From Trichuris trichiura (taxonomy: Eukaryota; Nematoda; Enoplea; Trichinellida; Trichuridae): a stretch of DNA of 64,000 nt. Position numbers and translations under genes: made by a program. Positions within the stretch are counted from its first letter, which is position 1, and each line of letters opens with the position of its first letter. Location: contig JBAJFE010000014.1 in assembly GCA_037903355.1 (NCBI GenBank), forward strand, positions 6,262,001-6,326,000. Reading direction: 5' to 3'. Positions 11,863 through 23,800 of the stretch are shown here, in pieces. A model generated the notes under the pieces. That model saw only the letters and a program-made list of their open reading frames with translations. It had not been told where the DNA came from and did not search any database.

Positions 11863-14800
11863 CTATAAGAACGAATTTAACTCTGGCATCAAACGATACA
11901 ATTCGGAAATCCACTTGACAGCACCAGGCAATCGAAGTGTAAATGTTTTCTCGAGAGCAAACCATGCGAACTGAAATGGCTGAACTGAAAAACGTACTGG
12001 CATAGCGAACCCTCTTACCCAAGGAATCGAACTCCAATTGCAATCATAGTCTTTGTATTTGCAAATATCGTCAAGCTGCACTTCATTTAGCACACCGAAT
12101 TCCTGTAAACAATCCAACCATAGAAGATTGATCTTTGGCACCTGAGAGAATGTTTCAACCAAGTACTGCTTCTCTTTAATACTAAAGCTCTAAAAGAGTG
12201 ACCACGGCAGAATAAACTATACTGTTGCATGATCATGTACGCACTCACTTTTGCGTGTAAAGTAACAATTTTAAAAAACAATCGTTTCTGCAACTCAGAA
12301 AACTGTGGCAACGAACACATTATGAGCTCCAAAATCTGGCTTGTTGGCAATCCGCTTTTCAGAGATGTGTACAACATAACAACTAGTCGAGACGGCGAAG
12401 AATTCTTACACACTGTCCTGTGAATTGACCGAACGGGGTCAACTAAAGAGAGAAGTAGTTTATACTTACCCTTCCGCTAGGTTTAAACGTTCTGTTGAAT
12501 CGTGAGTTGACAATAGAGAAGTGCAGAGATAAATCTTTTCTTTCAAGTGCGGGGAGCTATCGGCAGTACCAATCTCGAGGAACGCTGGAAAGAAGAAATT
12601 TTGCTAAAACAAGCAAATGATGAAAAAGCAAATTCTACTAGATTTGGCTTCGAAATATCTCCCTAACCGTGCCATTACTAGCGCGCGTAGAACTGCTTCG
12701 TTCCAGTTGCGCGACAAGTGATTCCGCATAAGCTCCTCACCGTGCTCCAAACAGAGATAATCGTTCCTGCTTAAAATTAGCGAAGCTTCAGGTCAACAAC
12801 ACCGATGAAAAAATTGTTTTTGTACCTACAAACGCGAAGCATATTGGTTAGGACAATTTCATGAAACTTTTCGTTCGTAAGCTCCATGAATTCGAGGCTC
12901 CTAAAACGTACGTAATTAAAACAACTTCGGATCAATGAACATGAACGAACCTTCTGTACGCCTGAAAAGCGGAACAATAATTTCCATCAATTTCAAGAAG
13001 AAGACCATAGTTATTATGCGTAGAAGGGTCGACTGTTCGGAAATCTAAAGGCAGCATCAATAAAAGGCGAAGGCCATAACAGTAGCCTTACCACAAAGTT
13101 CAGATGTTATATCTATAGCATACTTTATAAATTGACGAGCATTGCAGTTCAGCGTACCATGCTCTTTAGCTTCTTTAAGATAGTTCTTCACAAAGAAGTA
13201 ACAGTACCTGTTAGCTGCAACGGGCTGAAATGCAATTTAATGAAAAGTTTGCCTAAAACACTATTTCCTACCGACGATCACGCGATCGCCAACTTCTAGG
13301 GCAGAAACTTGTGCAACTACATCTAGCGGAAGTTTCTTTAACAGAGGAAGTCTAACGCGCACGCAGCGTTTTAGAAAAGAAAAAAAACAGACGTCAAGCA
13401 GCCGTTGAACTTTGACCCTATTTAATTCACCTGAACACAGTATTATCACTTAATAAAACATAGCCCTTGAGGTGTCAGCGCAACTGGTTTGAATTGCTTG
13501 ATGATCTGCAAAAGTGATTGAAAGTGAGAGATTCACTGGTTCAGATTCACAAAGTTAAGACACTAGGTTCATTTTGCCAGCGACGAATGTTCGACCGCTG
13601 TGCGGCACGATTAAGTTAAAGGGCAGCAGCACAACTGGGATATCTATGTACGGTGGTTGTCCCGTTGAAAAATACAAACAATTTTATTGGTAGGCCGTAG
13701 CTTTTGGGCCGCACGTGACCCGTCCTCAGCAGTACTAAAAATTAATTGACACTGCTGAAAATAAACCGTAAATGCATTTTTAAAAATTTAGCAAAGTTAA
13801 GAATGGAAGTTATTCGTTTTAGTTTTGGAGAATCGCTGAGTGATTGAGGTAGTAGAGTAACACTTTTGCTGCCTCAACTTCTCGATTAGTTCTTTTTTAT
13901 TTTCCTTCATTTCGTAACCTCGATTAGTTTTTTTGTTTTCTTCTATTTCCTTTTTAAAAACCTTTGCGCCTGATCCCGTTTCTTCAAAGAACGTTTATTG
14001 ATTTGAACAGAACTTATGGAGCTTTCAGGTCTAATAATGACCCGTTATCAGCACAATGGGTGCCGCTCACTGGGTCGGTCTTCATGTTTGCAAGCCACTC
14101 CATCCGACCAACTTTGGCGGGGACTGCAGCTGTCACCTCTATCTTGACTCACTGAACCTTAGTCCTACCTTGTTAGCTAGACGGTGGACCGCGTGCGCAA
14201 CCGACCTACACCCACAGTAACAAACCAACAAATGAGCGACAACGAGCGAACAGACAAATGAACGACATACACCTGTCCGTATTAAACGGCGTTTTAAAAT
14301 CCCGACGTCGTTTCACGAACGACACTAATCGAGGACCTCCCGTATAAATATACAGTTGAACCTCCGTAAGTTGACCATCCAAAAGACTGGAGAAAACTGG
14401 TCAACACAGGAAGGTTGTGGGTATAAGTGGCTCAGCTGAATAGATTAGTATCTGTACGTTTTATTCTGTTGCATAGCACCTATTGGAGATCCATTAAACG
14501 GCGAGGTGCAAAAAACAAACGCCATTGTAAAATCATGCATACGGTTTTTAGGGGCTACAATGCTCGCTGAAAAAGGTGTAAATCCGAGTCTGGTGCCTGT
14601 TCTTACTACAAACATAAGCGCTAAGGGCGGCCTGTGCGCTAGCTACCCCGCTCAAAATCTCTGGGCATTTTTCAGCAACAAAACACTCCAGCTGCGCTAA
14701 CAAGCGCCTGACGTCCTCTTCCTTCCGCTTTTTTACCATTTCCGTTTCACTGTCACTTTCCTCTTCTGCATCATCTCCGGTGCTACTTGCTTCTACGCTC

Positions 14801-17800
14801 AATCCCGCTTCGACTAGTACAGATTGGAAGATTGCTTGCGGGCCGGGTTCGGTAGAAATGGCTATCACATCGTCTACTGCAACGGAATCTTGGAAATCTA
14901 CTTCCTTAATCTCTACCCCGCGAACCGGACTATCAGGTCAAGACTCGAAAGCATCCTCTTGGTCTCTGACAAATCCAGCTCTTCTGAAGCACTTCCTTAT
15001 TGCCTACGGTTGAACTTTACTCCAGGAAGAGCTGATCCAGAGTACGGCGTCCAAAGGATTAATCGAAGTCGCTCCTACAGATGAGCTGGCGACTTCTGCT
15101 TTGCTGCAGAAGCTGGGTCCTGTATTTCGCTTTAAATGTTTTAATTACTCGTTGATCTAGAGCAATGATTCTCACAGCGGGGCATGTGCCCCGTCGGGGG
15201 GCCTTCTGAAGTCCAGGGGGGCCAAATCGCCAAGGGGGCCCTTTTGATCTGTGGGGGGCATATGCCCCACTTCGGTGATCGTGTTGAAGTGCATAGGAAG
15301 GTATGGTCTGCGAGTGACATATTGTGTCCATACACTGTTCTTCAGCAGCAGATGAGCATGGATAGCGCATAAGTTGGTGTCCTCAAAGAGGCCAACCATG
15401 TACGTTTCGGTCGCTTCTTGCAAGACTAACACAGCGGACATTTGAAAGCGGTGGTTAGCTTTAAAATCTTGTGCTACCTCTCGAAGCAATCGCTGGAAAG
15501 GAAGTCTTCGCATCAGCAGCTCTGCACTTTTTTGATAGCCACGGGTCTCTCCTAAGGCAACTGTTCCTGGTCAGTAACGATGAGCCTTCTTAACAGCGCC
15601 GACAGAGGGTGCTGACTTGCGAGCTGCCTTCGTTGCAAGTTGCTTCCGTGGAGCTTTACCGCCAGTACTTTTTCGTGCAGTTTTTATCCTCTTCTGATGC
15701 CGATGACAACATACGTGGCGACGTTTTCCTTGTAAGGATATTCTGAAAACATGATGTTTTTTTGTACGGGAGTGTGAGTTCTCATATTGAAGAATGTCTT
15801 TATTACGGATTGTCTCCCGTTGTGAAAATAACAAAGAGATCTTAACACTTCTTCCGGAGCTTTCGGGTTCTTTAGCGACCCGTCTTCAGCGGTGAAATTA
15901 TGTATAGTGCGTGGGGTACCATTTATCTTCCATTGCTATCCGGGGTTTTAAAACGAGAGTTAAAGATTTTAAAGTTCTTTTCTTTCTCTTTGGCTGTCAG
16001 CTGCCATTTCTTTACTCCTGTAGTCTTGGGGGGAATTGTCCGTGTATTTAGGCGAAACTTTTAGTTTTTTCTCCATTTTTAACCATTTGTTCCAAAAATG
16101 TGTTAGCGATTTAAACCTTTTTTTCATATATTTGTCCAATCTGATTTATAGTATGTCCGGTTTTGCATTTTTCGTGTCATCTGCCAAGGGAGCAGCAGTT
16201 GTGGATTGTAATAATATTACTCCATAAATCACTGATGTCTGCCCCTTGATCACGGTTGAAGGTCGTATTGTTTTTGATGTACAGGGCTTCCTTGAGTTTC
16301 CGTAGCCGTAGGTTGCTTTCATAGCATAGCAAAGCAACCAACGGCTACGGAAACTCAAGGAAGCCCTGTACATCAAAAACAATACGACCTTCAACCGTGA
16401 TCAAGGGGCAGACATCAGTGATTTATGGAGTAATATTATTACAATCCACAACTGCTGCTCCCTTGGCAGATGACACGAAAAATGCAAAACCGGACATACT
16501 ATAAATCAGATTGGACAAATATATGAAAAAAAGGTTTAAATCGCTAACACATTTTTGGAACAAATGGTTAAAAATGGAGAAAAAAACTAAAAGTTTCGCC
16601 TAAATACACGGACAATTCCCCCCAAGACTACAGGAGTAAAGAAATGGCAGCTGACAGCCAAAGAGAAAGAAAAGAACTTTAAAATCTTTAACTCTCGTTT
16701 TAAAACCCCGGATAGCAATGGAAGATAAATGGTACCCCACGCACTATACATAATTTCACCGCTGAAGACGGGTCGCTAAAGAACCCGAAAGCTCCGGAAG
16801 AAGTGTTAAGATCTCTTTGTTATTTTCACAACGGGAGACAATCCGTAATAAAGACATTCTTCAATATGTAAGGATATTCTGGTAAAATGACTGAAAGTAG
16901 CTGATGCTCTTGTAACACGTGTCTGGATGCACTCTATTAATGTGGTCTTGTAGCCTCGATGGCTTCAAAGATTCGTTTGAAAGCACAAACCAAACACAGG
17001 GGTAGCCATTTAAATACTTCAGATATTCTGAGCTGTACTGCATGCGTTTTTTTCTTGCTTCCATCATTGAAGAAAGTCTACGAAATGATGGTTCTCGTCG
17101 TTGCAGTGTTAGAGGGCTGAGAAGTTGCGACAACGATACCGTTTATTGCAGTAAACGGCAAGAACAAGAAAAAATATACAGGTGGCCCTCGTTATCCGCG
17201 GTTAATTCTTCCATAACTTTGAGCGTTTCAGAAAATTCTGTTAACTCGGTGTTTTACGTGATATACTCAGCCCAGCTCGAGAAGTCAGCGAAGGAACAAG
17301 ACGGTGACTCAGAGCTTTAATGCCTTAAGGAAAGCTCCAACCTCCGCCTAAAGGGAATTGTTATGCCAAACGAAAAAAGAGTCCGTGGACCGATCTTTCC
17401 CATGGAATGACCCGCCCCTATGTTTCAGCGTTCATGCGTCTAGAGATTTTCGGTGCATTACATACGCTCTCACATCCCAGCATCTGAGCCACGCGGTGCC
17501 CAATTCGACTGGCTTGGCCATGAATCGGGATGTTGGGCAGTGGGCCAGAACATGCCTGCCCTGTCAGCGGAAAAAAGTCCACCGCCATAGTAGAGCGCTG
17601 CCTACCGTATTTCAAGTACTGGACAGGCGTTCTGATCATGTCCACCTAAACATCGTCGAGCTGCTTTCCTCTTCTCGAGGCTGCACCTACCTGCTGACTT
17701 TGGTGGACCCGTTTACTAGTTGACTGGAGGTTGTACCTATTTCCAATGCCAGCGCTGAACTGAATGCATGAGCTTTCGTCTACACACGGATCGCCCAGTT

Positions 17801-20800
17801 TAGAATCGCCGCGGTGGTTATCACCAACCAAGAGCGACGGTTTCAAGGCTCACTGTGGCGAGAGATACCGTCTCGTCTTGAAACCAAACTAGGCTTGACA
17901 ACGGCTTGTCACCCGCAAACGAACAGGCTCGCAGAAAGGCCCCATCATCAGCTAAAGGCAGCTTTGACCGTCCACACAGTCTCGCCGCGCATGGGTGGAC
18001 GCCCCTTTCTGGTTTTACTCAGTCTTCGCTCGTCTGTCAAAGAAGACCTGCAGCACTGTGCAGCCGAGTTAGTTTACGGGATGTCCCTACGCTTACCAGG
18101 GGTGTTCTCTACAAAGAAAATCCCACAGCATGTTGTAGAGCATGGTGACGAGCTCAGCATTTTCTTCAGCTCTATATGTTCTAAGCTTACGCGAGTTACC
18201 CCACCGCGACCCCATGCTCTCTACCTAATGATTTTCAGAAATGTACACATATCTTCTTACGCCACGAAGCGCGTAGGCACCCGCTATTCCGCTATTTCCA
18301 ACATACGACGGACTATGCAAAGTCATCAGCTGGACGCCGAAACGCTCACCCGTTTTACTCAATGACAAGCTGAAGACGGTTAGTGTCGACAGGGGGAACC
18401 AGCCATTATCACTACGCTATTCAGGATGCCTAAACTGCGGGTTTCCTTCGACCAACGCATTGGATTCACTTCCTGAATTCTGGGGGTGGAGCTACATAGC
18501 GGACATGCACTTGCTCAATTTTAGCGCTGCCCACAAAACGTCTCTTATTGGCCCCGTACAATAATTAGGTGAGTTGTCGTCGTTGCAGCTATATAACAAT
18601 AGATTTCGTTTCCCTTTACACTTATTTTTATCTTCGCCTTATTAAACGGTTATCACAAGACTGCTCGTCCGCTACACTGAAGTCACTTTTTTAATCGCAC
18701 TATCATTAGTTACGAGCGAACTCAGCTATTGTTAGACGTAAAAGGTAGCGCTTTGCTGTTTTTACAATGTTTGCTCATCGCAGTAGAACAGGTTTCAGGT
18801 TTCTTTTCTTTTGCATAGCTTCTTTCATTCAGCAGCTGCCTACATGGCTCCAAGTTAGCTTGGATACCTCTTGTGGCTATCTGGCTCTGTTCTCCACTGC
18901 AATCATCGTTTTCGAACCACTGTAACAGTTCCTCAACAGTTTCCGAAGCAGTGATTCTCAAGGTGAGGCTTGTGCCCATCGGGGGCGCTTTTAAAATCCC
19001 GAAGGCACAAATGACCAAGTGGATGCTTAGGGAGACTTTTGAACTAAGGGACATGTACTTCCTGCACCGTCATAATGAAAAACATAGCAAAGTACGGTCC
19101 CGGATAAGGCGTCGTGCTCGGTAGCGATAAACTTGTACGCTTGCATTCAGACTTTCGATGCTGAATGCCCTGGGTCCACCGTTCTAGCAAATGAGCGCGC
19201 GTGAAACTGACTAATCAGAATAGGAAGCCCCAGGGCTCCGAAACTCTCATAGAGAGGGGGCGTTCGCAATCCTGAATTTGTAAAACAATGTTGTTGAGCA
19301 GCAGATAGATCGGTGGTGCTCACTTATTGGGTTTCGTAATTTTTATTAATACTTTTTCTTTTCTTTCTACTTCCCTTGAGTTTTCTCGATGAACAGTACA
19401 TTCCATTGACAGTTCAAAATGTCATTACCAACCTGATGTGCCACTTATTCAAAGTCTAGCCTAGTTTCCAAGTAAACGCAGTTTTCAGTAATTTCGCATA
19501 TTTGCGCATAAGGCGCTAAGTCTTTAAAATCAGAGATCAGGGTTGGGATAAGGTTCCGCCAAACACGATGCATGATTTGTTTCGGTGTGTCATTCCTGGC
19601 TTATACGACGTTATTAGTGAGCATTCTGAAGCCGTAGCACCTGATATAAACCACTAACGTTTCCGTCACAGTAGAATCAGTGCTTCGCTTGTGGGTAACC
19701 GAAGAACGCGAGTAAGATCAGAGCGCGGTCTGTGTTTGCTTTCGGCGGATGAAAATAGGGGGAGACTGTCATACGTCCACGCTTTGCAGCAGGTAAAATC
19801 GCATATGAGCAAAAACCGGGTTATACGAAATTATCTGTAATGCTCCCCCAGGAGTCATATTCAGCGACCGACGAGCGACCAAGCGAGCGAAATTCACCGT
19901 GACAGACATCTGGAATGTTTTTATAAAACCATCCGCGTGGGGTCGAACTGTCCTATTGTTAAAAGGCGGATCTACTACATTTTTCTATTTCATTCATTTG
20001 AATGCCTGATTTATTCAGCGGACGTTAACATCCTGCATCAAGCAAGAAAATCTGCTTAAAAGATCAGCCAATAACCTCCATGATTCGAAGTAAATTTACC
20101 TGGTGGGCGCTAAATTACCCCAACTCTGCGAGTTGTCGCAAAAATGTAACAGTTAATATTTGTAGTTCGAACGCAAATAAGAGCGCGCGTAGTGTAGTCA
20201 GTAACCAACAAGCGTATTAAAGGAGTTTTTGAATTAACTAGTTATCCATTCGCTATGTAGACATTTTTTTGGATATCAGACAGTAGGAAATTTCAACAAC
20301 ACAGGCCTCTGCATTAAAACAAAATAAAAGAATACGAACCTCTCAAAAAAAGTTTCCGCAAGTTTAAAGAGCAAAACAAGAAGGAAACTGGAAGTAAAAG
20401 TTTTAGAAACATATAAACTTACATGTCGTTTCAAGGTCGTACAGTGGCGGAATAAATCTTGCGTGTCCCACGGAGCCGCCTGAATTGATACAAATGCCAT
20501 GCCAAACCATCCGTAGAAAGATAGTGGCTGTGTGTGCTGAGTCTGCGCCAGCGCTTTATACGCCTGTTCAACGTGCCTCTGCCTCAGACAAAGAATTCCC
20601 CAGTTAGCCCAAGCGGAACCCTCGTTCACACGTAACCGTATGGCGTTAATAAAGCAATGTTGCGCCAAGCGTGGACGTCCAGCCCAACTGGCCAAAACGC
20701 CTAAAAGCTGCGCATTTTTGTCTGAACTGAATGAAATTACAAAATACCATAAGCTGTCCAATTCTTGACTGATAGCTGACAAAGTCGGAGTGCAGAACGT

Positions 20801-23800
20801 ATGACCTTCAGAGCAAGCTTCTCTAACACAGTACATTGTAAAATTCTAGCCAGTCTCCCAAGGCATAATGCTAAACAACGCCAAGCTCCTGACGCAGAGG
20901 GACGATTCAGTGCAGCTTTGTAGTACAGAAGAGCAGCTACGAAAGAAAAACAACCGCAAGGAAATGTGCTACCCGTCCATCCTGGGAAGAAACATGGAGT
21001 GCAAGTAGATGGTATACAATCCTTATCACATATTCGACTAGCAAAATTGAAGCAATCTCCCAAGCACTTCCAACTCATGCATGAACTGGAATTCACTTTT
21101 AGAGAGTGAAGCAAAGGTTCTGTAGCTAACCGCCAACATTCAAACGCTTTCGGCCATCTACCTCGATCGGCCATTATTTGCCCCTGCGCTAACAAAGAAG
21201 AAGCAAGCCCGATAAGAGAAGGCCAAAAGTTGCGATCAATCTCCAGCGTCTTTTCAAAGTATGTCCGTGCTTCTTCGTAAGAATGACTTTTGAGTAAAGC
21301 GTTTCCCAATTGAAAGAAGGTACTGATACCCGGAGCATCAACCGTCAGGCACTTTCTCCAACTTTTCATTGCCGACTTTAAGTTTCCCAACTGCATGTAA
21401 GCATCAGCCAAAAGATCCATGAGGAGTAGGTTCTTGGGATCAGTTCTTAGAATACACTGAAACGCTTGCATTGCATCGACCGGACTACCATGCAGCAAAC
21501 TCTGCAGCGCAAGCCGAAACCAAGCCCAAGACTGATTTTCAACCAAATGAAGTCTGCTCACGGTTTCTAGAAGGTTGATGTTTTTCGCATGCATATCCAT
21601 TCGCCTGAAAGCAAATCAAACGAAACTATTCTCACACTATCGGGAGCATTTATCGAACCAATAGAAATCGCTTAAAGCCATTGCAATGTTCTCTGCATAC
21701 GGCCTCAACTTGAAGGCGCGTTCATAGCATTCCAATGCCTTTTTCTCCTTCTTAGAAAGTTCCAGGTTTTTTCCAAGCCAAAAGAAAACATCACCGTTGT
21801 ACGGATCAAGTCTGGCGGCAGCAACGAGGAGCTTTAAGGTCACAGCACTCTGACCTGTTTGAGCATGAATGGCCCGGCTCAGCAAGTAAGGAGCTTCTGC
21901 AACGCCAGAATCCATATTCATAGCTCTTCGGCTTAAATCCTCAGCGAGTTTATAATTGCCACATATCAAATGGCATCGCGCTGTGACACAAAGTACGGAT
22001 GCATCTTTCTCAAATGCTTCCAGCACGCCTATGGCGTCGTCTAGTCGTTTTCGACTGGCCAAGATTATCGCCAACCTTCCTGCTGCCCGAAATCGAAGTG
22101 TCAGCGGCAACGCTACTTCTGCAAGAGTATTTTCGAAAAATTCCATGTGAGTCTCCTCATTGCCACTGATCTCAGCTTCTATCTCTGCTTGTAGCAGTTT
22201 AAACATGCACAGTCGCGGAGGGCTTGTATTGTAATTCTTTACTGAGATGACTAAAAAGAAGCAGCTAAAATCAGTGAATACGAAATAGTAGAAGCAACTT
22301 ATTTTGCAAAAAAGTTTTATTGGTGCAACCTGAAAAAACTAATTTTCCAGTTTTGCATTAGGCAATTTCAGCTCACTGAACATCTCTGAACGACTACTAC
22401 CATAGCGGTAGGTTCTGCCTGTTTGCTAAGTTTAGCTGCTTGCAGAGCTTGAATTATTGATCTTCCCGCGGCTTCATCCCGTTCTTTGTAATTGTATCTG
22501 TTAAAAGCAGAACAAGAGCCTGCCAGCGAATGGATAATCTGTTAGGAAATTCACAGAAAAATAATCAGTATGTAGCTTTTGGGAAGCTCTAGTCCACTCG
22601 TCAGCCAAGATAGGAAGCTTATCTTACGCTGATAATGGGACTACAGCGTCCTAAAAGCTACGCAAGAATTGCTTTTCTGTAAATTTTTTAGCAGTTTGTT
22701 CATCTATTCGCTGGTAGGGCGCTTGTTCTGCTTTTCACAGATACAACTACAAAGAATGGAAAGACGCTGCGGAAAGATCAACAACGAAGACCCATCATCT
22801 CCGTTACCAAACATCTAGTCTTTCAGTACAAAGCTTGAAATCTTAACTCGATAAGAAACCAAAACCGCAAAAATTAGAACTGAAACGGCAAGGAAAAAAG
22901 ACACCCCTCGTATAACATGTATTCACAAATTGAATAATGGATACTTGGTAACGGTCTTCTGCGTCACTATCTTTATCAGTTACTGGTAAAATAAGGTTTT
23001 ACTTTCCGTAGCGTTTAATGATTACTCGTGCTCCATCTTCAGAAAAGAGTAAAAACATAATGGACGCAATGGTGCAAGTCGTTAAACCCCAGCGATCCTA
23101 CGCGTAAACCAGCATTAACTGGGCTGCTACGGTCCTTTTCGTCTTAGCTAATGAAGTCTACCTCCCATTTAAGCAGACTCAGCTATCCAAACGTGAGAGT
23201 TGCAACTTTTCTGCATCTAGTTAGCAAGCAAAGAAAACGCAAGCACGCTTTCAAATTACACAGATTTAAGGCAGCACTTTGTCGTAGATTACTGGCTGAG
23301 CATTTCAAGCTGAATTTCTTGAGCAGCAGGGGCTCACCTCATAGGAGGACATGTCTTTGTGCACAGATTTATCAATAAAATAACATCATGTGCCGATACG
23401 AACAACTTTTCGTGTAGCAGTTGTAACTACGCTTGCTCTAATGTTGCTACATGGATAAGTTCAGCACCCATTTCTGTATGCAGAATGCAAAAATGAGTAA
23501 GGGGAGCACGAATTTGTTAGCTTTAACTAGGACCACGCTGCAAACAGTTTTCAGGGAAACTACATCCGACATAACCACGAAAGAAGAATATAGTGTTTTA
23601 CCTTTTCTTCTATCAATGTTCAATCCTCTATTCGTAACGGGCATTCGATAAATCTTCTTTCACTTTTGCGGTGCGGAACCCCTTCTCAGGACAACTTCAA
23701 GTTTCCAGAAAACATTTTCGGGAAAGATTTCGGTTGTAACGCCCGTTATCAGCGCAACTGTGTCACTCACTAGGCCAGTCTTACTGTTTGCAAACTTCTT

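Larger units (their letters stand above)
15746..16866. mobile_element. Penelope-like inverted-pair element with 15-bp target duplication
   Basis: Arms 15783-16320 and 16331-16868 are almost identical reverse complements around a 10-nt spacer. TGTAAGGATATTCTG occurs at 15731-15745 and again at 16867-16881, a perfect target duplication. At 16343-16390 the plus strand encodes [12 protein letters not shown], matching the C-terminal end of the GIY-YIG endonuclease of Penelope-like elements; the left arm carries the same on the minus strand. Each arm then runs about 370 nt to a hammerhead-like core and a short tail. The arm identity implies a fairly recent event. Confidence 0.85.

Noticed and set aside
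12229..12423. Plus-strand open frame
   Set aside because: Antisense shadow of a SKI3 exon with good splice signals on the minus strand.
13272..13351. Candidate SKI3 exon with [20 protein letters not shown]
   Set aside because: It needs an incoming phase that does not match the exon ending at 20423. Direct joining to 13224 is in phase and aligns better with SKI3.
14548..14868. Open frame with acidic and lysine-rich stretch as a host gene
   Set aside because: It continues a pogo transposase C-terminus upstream and has no splice context; treated as a transposon tail.
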